From Sipunculus nudus (Eukaryota > Annelida > Sipuncula > Golfingiida > Sipunculidae), in contig CM049307.1 in the NCBI GenBank assembly GCA_026874595.1, positions 57,462,870 through 57,526,869 of the forward strand: a stretch of DNA of 64,000 nucleotides, given 5' to 3'. Both the position numbers and the translations under genes were made by a program. Of the stretch, positions 1 to 12,522 are shown one piece after another; positions within the stretch are counted from its first letter, which is position 1, and each line of letters begins with the position of its first letter. Under the pieces are notes generated by a model, which ran no database searches, was not told where the DNA came from, and was given only the letters and a program-made list of their open reading frames with translations.

Positions 1-47
1 TGGATGAGATCAGCAGTGAACTTATTCATCGTTTCACAAAGCTGTGA
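1..47 (+). CDS. 3' end of last exon of a 2-hydroxyacid oxidase gene (copy 0, partial)
   Basis: The window opens inside a coding exon. Read from position 3, codons give DEISSELIHRFTKL and then TGA at 45-47. This aligns residue for residue with the last exon of the copy at 13481-13539 ([14 protein letters not shown], same 14-residue length), and the bases just after both stops are also alike (CGTTGACA.TACAGTAC). It is therefore the C-terminus of another FMN-dependent 2-hydroxyacid oxidase whose other exons lie left of the window. The final tripeptide TKL resembles a peroxisomal PTS1 signal, although threonine at -3 is not canonical. Too short to judge whether the gene is intact. Confidence 0.7.
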   Translation, partial: DEISSELIHRFTKL

Positions 48-3000
48 CGTTGACACTACAGTACACACACTGACAGATCATATATTCATGTTGGATTTTT
101 TACTTTACAGAAGTAGCGGTTTTAGAAAAGTGGATAATACTCATCGAACTTCTTTGTAAATAGAATAAGATAAAAATATAATCGTAGATGAGAAAAACAT
201 CATTTTAGAATGCACTAACCATGATAGGAAGGATATAGAAGAATGCTCGCATACTTAAACCTAACAATATCTACTATTTCAAAATATAAGACGAGAAAAC
301 AGGAAGGACTATGTATTATGAAGAAGTGAACTTGTAGCCTGGTGGTGGTTCACCTGGCATATGAAAAAAAAAAAATGATTCAAAGGAATTAAGTACACAA
401 TTTCTTAGAAATATATCAGGTTAAATCGGCTTGTTTTTACTTGTTTAGCATTGCTATTATCATGTTACCTTGGGATGCATACATATGGTCATAACCTGTT
501 TAAAAATTCAGTAAATCCTGTTGGAGAAATCTTTGTGTCGTGTTATTATCTCGTGATCCCAGATTATACATATCTCGCATAATTAAGAAAACATTAGACA
601 TATTACTTCTAACAGTTTAACTTCCCCTTCAGTTACTACTACCACTGTTGCGAATACTGCTACTGCCTTACTATTACACTCTAAGTATATATGCTTATCT
701 GTGTAAAGGAAGTAATTTCCTACGTATCGAATTGTCATGAATGTACCCAACTGTCATAGGACCTACTCTATCACATATCATGTTCTGGCAAGAACCACTT
801 CAAAGAGCATTCATGTAAAAGAAAGATAAGTTTTATGCATCTTTATAAATCAGCTAAATATAAAGACGAAAGATACATCCGATACATTTGTAGACTTAGG
901 AGGAAGTATATAAAGGGTATATAGTAAATGGACAAATGTGCTCATAAATATGCAAGACATGAATGAATTCCGTGCCTATTGAAAACATGAATTCCAGTAT
1001 TTTACAAGATCCCTTTCTTTAACAGATATTCAAGGTCACTGAGTGCACAAAAATAGCCGCACAAACAACAGGAGTCGAAATATTAACAAAATATGTTAAA
1101 AACATAAGACACATCTACATGTGACAAGGGTAGGGACGACATTGAAAGATCCGTTTAATACCGCAGCTCTTATAACGTACGTTGACAGACTGTGAATAAG
1201 CCTGTTAATGAACCGTATGAAAAGGTCTCAGTAAGAACTAAAAGCAGAGCCAGTAGCACACACTTCTACACATAAATTTCTGTTTCGATGCCTGGATGTC
1301 AAACACGTCATAATTAATATTAAACCAGCAATCGATAATTTGATATACAATATCAGATTTAAATAGTGGCTTTTTAAGGATGGAATGTATAAAAATATGA
1401 ACTCTATTTAATCTGTGATACAAATTTTGAGAAACTTTAATCGCTAAGTGGAAGCCATAAAAGTTTCTTCCTTAAAATAACGTGATGTCAAATTAATGAA
1501 AGCATACATTTTCTTTCCCCGTGTTTTGAGAATACTCAGAGCAACTTTCTATTTTGGCACCAACATTTGATGCTCAGTAATCATAGTTGAATGCCATTAA
1601 GGAGGTATGTAATTTTATTTTCCATGAAGTAATATGTACTCACCAGCTTCCCTTATTGGAACGGAAATGTATTCATATAGAGGCTGTTTTCACAGGTTTG
1701 TTTGTTCCTTTCGAACTTAGACCTGTTGAACACAATGATAAAATATGTCCTACTAATATTTGTGTTTTTGCACATCTGCAGATACTTAAGTGGCAGGCCA
1801 TTCTGACACAGAATGTGGTGGTATGTAACGAAGTTGTTTTTGTTTCTTTTAAGTAATATGCTATTATAATTGACATCCAATTAAATTTTGAAAAAAAAAA
1901 CAGTACTGAACATTTACTTGTTCAAAATTCGTTTGTAAGGGTTGATTAGATAGACTGGGACCTAAAATTATTAAGGCTCTTCCAGTCTAAGCCCTCACTT
2001 TTTGCATGATTGATCGAGAAGTGGAGGGATGATATACAGAATAGAATATTGTTAGCCTGCCACTCTTATTGTAAATATGCAGCAGTTTTTGACTACCTCG
2101 GTTACAAAATAGGGTAATTTAAATGATTTTGTCAGCTTTATATTTTCATATCGTTGAGGTTAAAGACCCTTAAAACACTTTCATAATGTTGCCTTTTTAA
2201 AATCTTTTTATAATATTCATTTACATTCATGGCATACTCTTCCTAAGCCAGCCCTGTCTTGAGTTTATGTAATCAATCTTGCCTAGCTTGTGCCTTAAAT
2301 TTAAAAAGTGGAAGCGGCCAAATAGAAAACTCGAAAAGTTGTTTGGAGATATATTACGAGGTCATTCAAACATATTTTCGATGGATAGTTTAATCTGTCG
2401 GAAGTTCGGTTACATTGGGGACAGTGGGTCACGGTGATTATTTTTATATCGCTTACCCGCTGACTTAACTGTATCCCTGAGTACCAACAAGCCGTGAGAC
2501 TGTAAAAGAATAGGTTGATAAGAATTCAGGTGAAGGTTTATGAGATATATGTGCAACCTTTGGTACATAATGAAGGTGACGGGCAAGATACTGTCAAAGT
2601 AGATGATCTGTTAGACCTAGTCCAAAGAATCCACTAGGGAGATGTATGTATTAGCCTGATATTCACTCGGAATATTGGAGGTTATAGTGATATCTTCTCC
2701 TATATTTATGTTAGCTAAAAGTATTAGAAAATAAAGTTGACTTCTGAAGAACAAGGCATGCCGATACCGTACTCAGTACCATATGATATTCCAGAACCCG
2801 TAAGGCAAGATTATTTGTGATATGCTAAATGAATCTATTTCATGTTTGCCGTCACTAACATGCGGGATGAGAAAAATCAAGTGGAAGTGCATTTCCACAA
2901 GGTAACTAGAATTAGAGTGACGAATCCAGAGTTCTGTTTAACATATTGTTCAAAGAAAATAATTCTCTAATAGCCATCTGGGCAAAGAGTACAAGCCAGC

Positions 3001-3260
3001 TGCTTAATAGAATGGTGCCAAACTAACTTGTTACTCCTGATAATAGATAATTTAATCATCAAGTCCTGCTTGACAAAAAATGATAACTAGTAGAGGGTTG
3101 CGCATGTGGTCTACTCTATTTAAGCCTGACGTTCCCGACCATCGAGTGCACAGAAAATGAATACAAAACTTGCATAAAATACAATTCTTGACAAAAAACA
3201 AAAGGCTGCAACGTATGACAAGAGATCCTAATGATTGTAACAAATTCTTGGCATTATGAA
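48..3260. repeat. Duplicated 3' flank of the HAO unit (copy 1 of 2)
   Basis: Non-coding sequence after the HAO stop that is collinear with 13540-15840, with moderate identity and many indels. Matching landmarks are 1500-1600 with 13980-14070, 1920-2060 with 14430-14550, 2340-2370 with 15040-15070, 2530-2620 with 15250-15340, 2940-2990 with 15690-15735, and 3195-3245 with 15755-15795. Short open frames in it (for example 1238-1423) have equivalents in the other copy but no recognisable domain. It records an old tandem duplication of gene end plus flank. Confidence 0.75.
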
Positions 3261-6200
3261 TTAATGTTAATTTTGAAACTATATAAAGTGTGTTAATTGT
3301 GAGTCCTTTTTTTCTTTTTCATGTGCCTGATTTCATTATTCCGAATCCTGCATGTAAGTCCTTTTGTGATGTTATATTTTCATTAGTTCATATGATGCCG
3401 ATAATGAAAAGAAAATCATTGAAAAAAATGAAAATTTATTCTCAGGCATCATATGAAAAAAAAATTTAAAAAAAAATCGCCAAAAAACTTTCAACACAGA
3501 AACGTAGGAAAGTCTAGCGCAAGATCGAACAGCGTGGCCTGCGGCTGCACACAAAGGGGCAGAATTTAAGATGCTTAGATAGCACGACTGGCGGAATCCA
3601 GGAGTAAAGTCCGCAAGACAAGGGTAGAATTTACCTCAACAGCAGACGCCGATCACATGGGTAAAACATGTGGGAGGTTATTCCGTGGCCGGATGACGAC
3701 GCATTTACTGACATCATCAGCTGGAATTGCTGTATCTCTGTTCTCCAGTGATAAATAAATCACAGTCACTGTGAAGTGTTTTGTCATTTTTGAAGTGTTT
3801 GCTTCATATGAATTAAGTGTATAGTAAGACATTATTCTCTTGGCAGTCGACGGGATATTCGTGCAACCTTTGGCCTAGAACTTGTTATCCCCGTATGTAG
3901 TAGTATATATGAGTACATCTTCTTTAAATATTTATAACTGAAAAAAATAATTGAATCATTTAAATAATACAAATGTATAATCACGAGATGTCACTTGTCG
4001 TCCTTTTAGTAGATCAGTTTAGTAGATTTGCTATGGTGTCCTGTATACATTGTGGGTATTTATCCATTTCACATTTCAAATAATATGTATGCCGACCTTT
4101 GTGGGAGTTATGGGATACTAGGTCACAGTACTATAAGGAAAGATCCCATTTTCAGTTGAATACTGTTTGTTTTTAAAAGATATACCAATATTAAGCAAAT
4201 AGCCTTTTAACCGAGAAAAGATCTTCTTTTCAAATGCTGGTGCTCACTCATACGTGTCTTTGTTGATCTTTGCACAAGATGATGAAATAGGTAGGTGATG
4301 AATTCCTTTACATTGAGCGTTTTTATGATTCTACAAATAGATGGGGATTCGATTATATTGTCTTCATTAACAGCTTATTGCATAAACAAAATTAAGGAAT
4401 GTTTGCCTCCGCCAGAAAATTCATTCCCGTTTATGTATGCTGGTATGCTGGGGTGTATTTTTGTTTTTTACTCCGCAATCATGTACGGAATATCATGAAA
4501 TATTATTTGCATTTTGGAATGGGTAAAAAAGAATTATTATTTGACACATGATCCGGATTCAGGAACGAATAGGAAATATGGGAACATGGACCGAATAGGT
4601 GAGAGCAAATCTATGAGATAGGAAATCACTAAAGGATGGTACTTTATTGTGGTCGATAGTTACCATAAGTTTCATTGAACCGTCGGTGAAACAAAAGTAA
4701 CACACTTTAACAAGACAAAGTAAGCTTTATCAAAATAATTAAATAAAATAATTTGTCAAGATCTAAGTTAGTTCATTGTTAAAACATAAATTTAGTAACA
4801 AAATATTAAAGTATTTGTGATTAACCGGACGGAAAAAAGACAGTGGTTCAATAAATCTATTCGAACTCATTTGAGTTTTCACATGCATTGGAGGTGTGTC
4901 CAGTTAGTGTGTCGTATGGCATTCCATCCTCTATATATTTTACCAAATCAAAGGTTTTTTTGCTAACGACGTTGTACATACACTGTGCATTATTTTGAAT
5001 AAAAATGTCCGAGGGGCATCTGGTTTCAATTTAAATCAAACACCAGATGTTTGTGAGATTCTGCATAACGCTGACCGGCGTTCGGGCCGAACCATATATA
5101 TAAGAACGTCCAAGGTATATACTTGTTATACATGAGAGCATATTATCTTTGGTTCAATAGGAAATATAATAAGGTAAGTTTTGATTGATAATATGAAATA
5201 AAATGTGTTTTTATTCATTTTTAACGAAAATGTTTTGAAACAGCAATTTCCCTAGGACTCGATTAGCACTTTAGCCTAGGATGATGTGTTCCTTAAACTC
5301 TACAAGGTTTGACGTAAAAAAATAAGTAGTTCACTTTATTCAACTGAAAAATAAACTATATCTAGTCTTCTACACTACACCGACGACCTGGTCAACATTT
5401 ACTTATTAATCCGTGCTCACAGATAACTAATCTGTGTCTACGAATTACTTATCTGTGCGCACGGATTACGTATATGTCTGCCTACACATTTGCCAGGTTG
5501 CACAGCCCAGGTTTGGTTTCCGTACGCACAGATTAATAAATATTTTGAACATGTCGTTAACCGGACTCCGTACAACTCACGATACTGCGTTACTATTCGT
5601 GATTACGGATAAGCAATCCGAGCGCACGCATTGATAAATATTTTGACCATATCATCTCCCGGTCTCCGTACTACGCATCGTTATGGGGTCACTATGCATT
5701 AGATAATAGTTGAGTGGAAACATTAATAGAGTATTGGAAATGACGTAGGATTCAACATTTTATATCTGAATATTAATAATACAAGACCTTATGATCCCAT
5801 CAGTGTTTAAGCCGGTCTCGATCCCGATCAAATATTAGGTCTGGTCCTTTTCCCGATTGATCTGGACCAATTCTAGACCCAATGCCGTTCGCGTTTTAGT
5901 CCAATCAAGACCCCTTTATAGGCCTTGTCCATCCCTAATCTTGATTCAGGTTGGAATTTAATGGGCAAAAACTGGGTTTTGACTTTAGCAGACACTTTGG
6001 ATTAAATCTATGAACGTTCCACATGGTTTCAGTTTAAACACAAACCTAATAAAAATAACCTAAACCACGTATACTGAAACAGAATATGTATGTTTGCACT
6101 CTTAATTTTGGCACATTTTCTATCTTTAATCTGATGATATTAAGACTAAAAAGGCTTGAAAATGACACCATACACATCCAATAATTATGGCTTTATGTAA

Positions 6201-6466
6201 TCAAAGGTGGAAAGAAACACCGACTTGGGTTGGTATCATGGTACCTACTATGAAACAGAACTACTACTACCAGAATGACAAGTAATTATATATACATATG
6301 TTTAAAGTAATGGTAACCGTCACGGACTGCCTGTCGATATGTCACAGGGAGGTATATTAAAACAGGTTGCCGATTTCCTCTACAGCCCACATCCTATTTG
6401 TTCAGCCAATAGTTCTGCTCTAGCTAAATGTAAGTATTGATACTCATTTGAAACAGAACAGAATTT

Positions 6467-6468
<2 letters not shown>
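3261..6468. other. Non-coding, with small repeats
   Basis: No gene is supported. It contains an inverted-repeat partner at about 3690-3885 (entered separately), a dispersed repeat motif TGATCCGGATTCAGGAAC at 4549-4566 (related copies near 43541-43560, 50615-50640 and 55460-55500), and an imperfect tandem repeat of about 100 bp at 5430-5690 in which AATAAATATTTTGA.CAT recurs. No exons 5-7 of the - strand HAO half (6529-9364) could be found here, which is where they would be expected. Confidence 0.5.
3690..3885 (+). repeat. Inverted-repeat partner A
   Basis: About 190 bp that matches the reverse complement of roughly 9690-9905. A shared core covers CTCCAGT.ATAAATAAATC, CAGTCACTGTGA, GTAAGACATTATTC and GGCAGTCGACG. 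Identity is roughly 80-85 % by eye. Together the arms enclose the inverted HAO exons 1-4, so they are candidate inversion boundaries. They may simply be two copies of a dispersed element. Confidence 0.6.

Positions 6469-6518
<50 letters not shown>
6469..6518. repeat. (TA)n microsatellite
   Basis: Uninterrupted TA dinucleotides, about 25 units. They begin only 10 bp beyond the splice donor of exon 4 of the - strand HAO half-gene, so the expected intron 4 is cut by the repeat almost at once. It is self-complementary and is one candidate breakpoint of the proposed inversion; the other is 10994-11050. Confidence 0.95.
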
Positions 6519-6522
<4 letters not shown>

Positions 6523-6528
6523 TTTTAC

Positions 6529-9364
6529 CGAGGCCTGTACTGTATCCAGCTGTCTGCCGCCATGGTTTGACACATAAACAGCATCAGCGCCGTGCTGTAT
6601 AGCCAGCTCTGTATCCTCTGCTGTCAGGATTCCTTTAACTACAACAGGCAGTCCTGATACTTTCTTTAGCCACAAGATGTCATGCCAAGTCACTGCTGGA
6701 TCAATTGCATCCGGAGAAGACTTAAACAATAAAACATACAAATCATGTTTATACATTATTACTATGTGCTTTTTAATTTTTTAAAGGGTATGTGTACGTT
6801 TTCCATTTTCGTACATAGAACAACATGATCAGGATGAAGGTATATAATGTACCTTTCCAACCGACAGTAACAGTTAATTGATAGTGTTTTGATTACGTGA
6901 CTGTAACCTTCAATTGAGAGTGTGTCGGATGTTGGTATTTGTCCTATTCTCGTTCGTACAACGCTATGTATTAGAAATAAGTTACATCTCTAGAAATATC
7001 ATTTTGAACCTAAACGGTAAAGAGATTCCCTATGTTCAATTATTTATCATTCAACTATATTTATATACTTGGAATTCAGTTTAGGCGAACATAGACGAAG
7101 GAACATGATAGTCGGCCGGCAACTTAAATTGCAAGATATTTTGGTTACTTTGGACATATAATAAATATCTGTGATTTTTTAGCTACCTTAATAGGCCTGT
7201 TTTATCTCCTAGATCATAAGGCAGTATCTAAACTCGCATATAATTCTGATCATGATTCGTTTCACTCTGTCCGCACTAGAAAACTAACCCGCATCAGTTA
7301 AGTGTAGGTCGCCTTGCAAGCGGACTACAATAGTTCAATTTACTTATATACGGTTTACAGTAAACGGGTTCCTGTACAGGTAAAATCCCTGTCTAGTTTG
7401 TCGGAGGCCAATTTTGCTACCATATGACCGAATCCTTCCCGCGAAATATCAGTTTTTGCATCACAGTATATTGGAGTAAGACCAAGGTGCAGATAGTCAA
7501 CACTTGTTTTGTGGGGGGGAAAACAAATTAAGGCTTGTGTAAAACGAACTCAATGCGGACGTAAAGCGTACAACTTTGGGACTACAGTAAACCGGTTTAT
7601 TATAATCCGATTATACGTGCGGATACGGCTTAATACATTACCTCGGGCCACATAGGCGTGTCCAAATGTACAGCGAATGTATCTCGTCTTTTTTTCCCAA
7701 CAACAGGCGAGTCTATAGTGAATACAAGAGCCTTAAAACCTGCGTCCGCAGCTCTTTGTATGCTCTTCTTAGTTATATCTCTGTTCTTATGGATGTAAAG
7801 TTGGAACCATTTCAGACTTTCGGGGGTAGCTTTTCCTATATCTTCTACTTGCCTTGTAGCTATCGAACTCATGATGTAACAACACCTGATTCTTCTGGCT
7901 GCTGTGCGTTTCGATTAGATATAATATGAAATATAAATATATTAAATTAAATACAAATATAAATATTAACATATATTTTCTGCAAAATTGAAAGCTATCC
8001 GTATTTAGTTTGAAAGTAAGTGCGACTAACTGACTGCAAAAGTAAATCTTGATAGATGATTTGTGCACTTAGGTATATGCTTATAATAAATAAATGTATG
8101 CATAACACTAAATTGCAAATACATCAATAAGCACCCAGAAAAAAACAGAATAAATGTTAAATGAATATAACTAATATTTCAAGTAGTATTAGTGAGTTGA
8201 TCTCTATAAGTGTAAATTAAAGCAGAATAATTTTAAAAAATGAATACAATCACTTCTTTAAATAGAACTCAGAAAAGCATTAATTAAATAATAAGCTTAA
8301 ACATCAGTTAAACCAAGAGAACGCATGTCGCCGATACATGTATTTAAAATAAATGTCGATATCAAATACATGTCGCCGTCGCAAGTTACTTGAATCTGAA
8401 TTACCTTTTGCAGTCGCAGTTTCGCCATCCGGACAGAAGAGTGCATGGAAAGCCGACGGAGCGATTCCTATTGGCATAGATACAGGATGCCCCAGTAAAG
8501 AAGTGCGGATGTCTCTGTTCGTGACATCACGGAGCATACGAGGGCGCAGTCGGATTCTGATAATTAAATATGATAGAGGGTATAGCATATTCTATAAATC
8601 TACGCAGAGCATGCATTTGATTCGTTTTGCATGACACCGTTGCTATAATTAAATCGTACAGAATGACATGCTGGTATCTAATTTTAATTGAAATATCAAA
8701 TGCTGCACGGTTTTTTACATTTCTGATCCTGCCTAAAACTATTCATGATTGTACGACCCGTTGAACCAAATGGTCAATGGACCGAGAGGTTTATTTTATT
8801 TAGTCATGTCGAAAACTGCACGTCAATGCCCTACCATATATAAAACGATATCGTAACAGTCTTATCTTAACATTATAAAATGGATTAATTAAAAAGTCAT
8901 TGTAGCCGCAAAGCAAAGAATATCCTTCTCACAACTGTCATTTCGTGTGTCCAAAGTGATTCATCAATATGCAGATTTCTAAAACAAATTTCTCGAATTT
9001 TACTGGGCTCTTGTTAGGAAGTAACCAATAATAATTGAAGATTATTTATATCTTTTTTATTTGAAATATCTGTTAACTTATCGGGATTGTCAGTGCCAAT
9101 TTCCAAAAAGCTGGAATAGCCACTCTGACATCTTGGAAGCCTCTTATAGACCAAGAGAACAGACAAACCTGCAGCCAGTCTAAACATGAGCCAACAAAAA
9201 AATATCAGGAAGCATCAATACTTGTCTCACCTTTTGAACGCCTCCATATTGTCACGCAGTGTGAGTTCTTCATCAGCGCCAGAATTAAGGTACATTTCAG
9301 CCGTTCTATCCAGGTTTTCTTTGGCTTTCTTCTCGTAGTCCGATACACATACTAGCTCTGCCAT
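6529..9364 (-). CDS. 2-hydroxyacid oxidase, 5' half only (exons 1-4, about 245 residues)
   Basis: FMN-dependent alpha-hydroxyacid oxidase (glycolate oxidase/HAO family), N-terminal two thirds of the TIM barrel. Exons on the - strand: 9364-9231 (ATG start, [14 protein letters not shown]), 8556-8405, 7898-7642 and 6720-6529. All have AG/GT borders with the same phases (2, 1, 0, 0) as the complete copies. Family residues visible: Tyr25 (SGA motif follows), Tyr130 in LYIHK, Asp of FTID, Lys in VVKGI, and the catalytic His and Arg in SNHGGRQLD. Exon 4 is four codons shorter at its start than in the other copies. No stop codon, frameshift or splice defect is seen. The 159-, 70- and 59-nt exons needed to finish the FMN phosphate site are not on this strand; they lie in opposite orientation at 12523-13539. 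It is therefore either a broken gene, one part of an inverted allele, or a mis-oriented assembly segment. The family call is firm; function is doubtful. Confidence 0.82.
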
Positions 9365-9689
9365 CTTATTTATAAGGACACAGAAAATCAGATTAATCTC
9401 AACGGTTACAGAGTCAAGCGTTTGGGGAACCTAAAGCCTTGGCACTACCCGCATTAGTGGCACTAGTGTGGCACACATCATTGACCTTACCATGAACTTT
9501 ATGTGACCTTCATTGCACATTAATTCAATAAATAATGGTGAACAAAGCAGTTTGAGGTTAACCAATAAGGTAACCCTTTACAAGGTAAACAGTCAATCAC
9601 CTGTCAAGCGCAAACTTTCCACAGTTTGGGAGACTCCTTAACAGAAAACATAGGGTACAAATACCCCTACCCGCATTTTTTGTTGGGAA

Positions 9690-9905
9690 ATTTTTTTATA
9701 CAAAGGTGACAGTACAGAAAGTTCTAGGTAAACGGTTCAGATAATATTTCGTCGACTGCCGAGTGAATAATGTCTTACAATACACTTTATTCGTATGAAA
9801 TAAATAATCCAATATTATGTCAGAACGATTCACAGTGACTGCGATTTATTCATTACTGGAGAAAAGAGGTACAGCAACTCCAGCTAATGTGTCGGTAAAG
9901 CCAAA
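9690..9905 (-). repeat. Inverted-repeat partner B
   Basis: Reverse complement of the repeat at 3690-3885, located about 330-540 bp upstream of the ATG of the - strand HAO half-gene. No third copy was seen upstream of the complete HAO genes, so it is not a shared promoter of the family. Confidence 0.6.
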
Positions 9906-10988
9906 AAAGGTCTGATACTCAGGCACCGCCCGCGTCAATTTTAACCCTCAGCATAAACATTTTTTTATTTTGATTTTCAGTCAGAAACTAACCAATTTTG
10001 AGCTTTAGCCGGTCGGACAGTTCTTTCAAGAAGATAAAAATACAATTTTGATAAGATTTCCTTAGTTATACAGTATTTTTACCTGTTAGCAAATATGGAA
10101 TTAATGTGTTTTTCCTTGATCATATTACATTTTTATCGAAAGATACATACAAAAGTTAAAAATCGCTCGCCCTCGATTTCTGAAATAGTGCCAGATAACC
10201 ATACTTTTTTTTGGCCTAAATGCGTCGTCGTATCGACCTTTGTAACCTTTTTGTGACGTCATTGCTGTCTTGTAACAGGTGACGTGGCCATAACCATCCA
10301 AAGCCATCTGTTCAGAAGGGTTTTGTGGCTCGTTGACATAATAAGGTGACAAGAGCGGAGCATAAGGGCTGTGTTGGTAATGTCAATGTCAATCTTACTT
10401 CGATAAACACAATAAACGTCAAACTCGAGGTCCAGTGCTCCGTCCGGTACATATACGAACATTCATCACTCTCGTAGTGTAACATGCAAGATAGATTATT
10501 AAACTTGCTGGTATAAGGTGATTAGATGATTCTCTAACAAAAGTCTGGTTCCCGTATCAATGGCTCGCGTATGTTATGGAATGGTCGGTATTGATTTCCG
10601 ACGAGATTATATTATTTTATTATCGAGTTAGTCTATATTTATACTGGTAGATTGTTAACAACCACCTGTACAGCTGTCACTCAGAGTTATTAGACATTAA
10701 ATTAGCCACCATAATTTCTGCTAGAGTTAATTATAAACATTGATTGCCAAATATTAATGTCGATTTAATGTACATGATGTCAGTCTGTTTATAGGTTTAG
10801 TTTGGTAGGACTTAGTCCAGAGGATACACAGTCATTGTCAATCCCTGTTTGGTGGTGATTTGTTTTATCAAGTGGTCTTCAAATACCGGTATGTCTGTGT
10901 GAGCAATTAGTTTATATTGTTTTAGAAAACGCACTTAACGCACTGCTCACTGTATATAACTGAGATTTACTTGCAGGTGAGATAGGTA

Positions 10989-10993
<5 letters not shown>

Positions 10994-11050
<57 letters not shown>
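10994..11050. repeat. (TA)n microsatellite
   Basis: About 28 TA units. Second candidate boundary of the proposed inversion. Flipping 6519-10993 would place exons 1-4 on the + strand with exon 4 next to this tract and 1.5 kb before exon 5. Confidence 0.95.
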
Positions 11051-11053
<3 letters not shown>

Positions 11054-12522
11054 ACCTGGTCAGACCGATGGTTCAATAATGCCTTCTCTATTGTACTTCT
11101 CTCCCTCTCCTAGCATTTTCCCTTCAGTACACACTCTTTCAAACAAGGCTTTCAAATAATAGTTTCATAGGTTCCATAAAATTTATGTGTCATAGGTGGG
11201 TCGAGGTTGATACCCTTTGCTCCTGACACCGATGCAGTAAAGTTGTACTGCCGTCTTAGGAAGTTCGTCAGCGTACATTAAAAATAGAGTTACGCAACGA
11301 ATCCTTTGGTTGGGCTCAAATTCTGTATATTACAATATGCCTTGAGATAACTGTCCGTCAGGAGTGGAAAAGTGTCGAAACTTTTTGCGGCACATGGTTT
11401 CCAAAACTATGACCCGGTGTCCATGAGGCCAGACTGCATCAAGATTTTTTGTCAACATCAAGGTAGGTTTGTGAAGGTGTGTTGCCTTCGTTCGTTTCAA
11501 ATAATTCTACGTGATCTGGGTAGGCAGGGATGTATCATCTGATCTTGAAATACCCAAGCGAAAACATACCTTTAAAACGGACGGTAATGATTCTATGTTT
11601 CGGTAACATATTTTTTAAACAGTTTGGCAAAGCAGGGAAGAAAGCTGATATACCTTAATTTGTCGATTTGTCATTTACTGTGCCTGGCTTAAGGAAAATG
11701 GGTACTTGGGCTCTCTTTGAATAAATCAAAGGACATCCTCACGATTACATGTATAAAGGAATTTGCAGTTCTTCCAGGACAAATTTCTTTGGTGGGCTCA
11801 AATAAGTCTTAAAAGTCAGTTTCTGGGTCAGTTAATTTGGGTCTGGCGATTGCACGCTTGACTCCATTACAATTGTCCAAATCATAATGCACGTCATATC
11901 TTCCAAAAATGCAAGACTCTGCGCATACAATTAAAAGTTTTTATTTTTTTTTCTTGTTTTTTTTCCGCAATGTGTATTCATAAATTGATATTTTATCGAT
12001 TATAATTACCGAGCGTATGAACAAATTTATCTCCGTTAGGTGGAATAATAAATTTGTATGAGTTTATTTTTAAAATTGACTCAGATAAAAAATTGGTTTA
12101 AGAAAGATCTCATCTTTAATATTTTGGCAATCACTTTACTTTTTCTCATTAATATATATTTTGATTACAATTAAAATAGTGAGACAGAAAATCATAACAA
12201 TCGTTTTATTATAACAATTATATATAATGGTAAATTCCCCGAATTACAGTGCTCTATCTCAACTGGAAAAAGGCCTCGAGCAGTCATGACAAAGGAAAGT
12301 TACTGGCAAGTAGGATTTACTGGTTCACTGCACTTTGAATGGTCGGAGAACGTCAAGCGTTAATATAAAACTGTACAATCCAATATTTACACCAATCGGG
12401 ATCCAACGTCTCGTGCAGAATGCTTGCTGCTGAGCAGGGTAACGCGGAGGAAGGTGTTCAAATCCCATATCTTTTATGTCAGATTTACCATATGTATTTA
12501 AAGAATACTGATGTATATACAG

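Larger units (their letters stand above)
9365..12522. other. Non-coding spacer between the two HAO half-genes
   Basis: It holds an inverted-repeat partner at 9690-9905 and a (TA)n tract at 10994-11050. Two short overlapping open frames on the - strand between 10462 and 10125 have a protein-like composition but no recognised family. No HAO exons 1-4 in + orientation are present, although the + strand exons 5-7 that follow would need them. Confidence 0.5.

Noticed and set aside
5434-5634. 66-codon frame
   Set aside because: Lies in an imperfect 100-bp repeat, with no domain or neighbouring exon.
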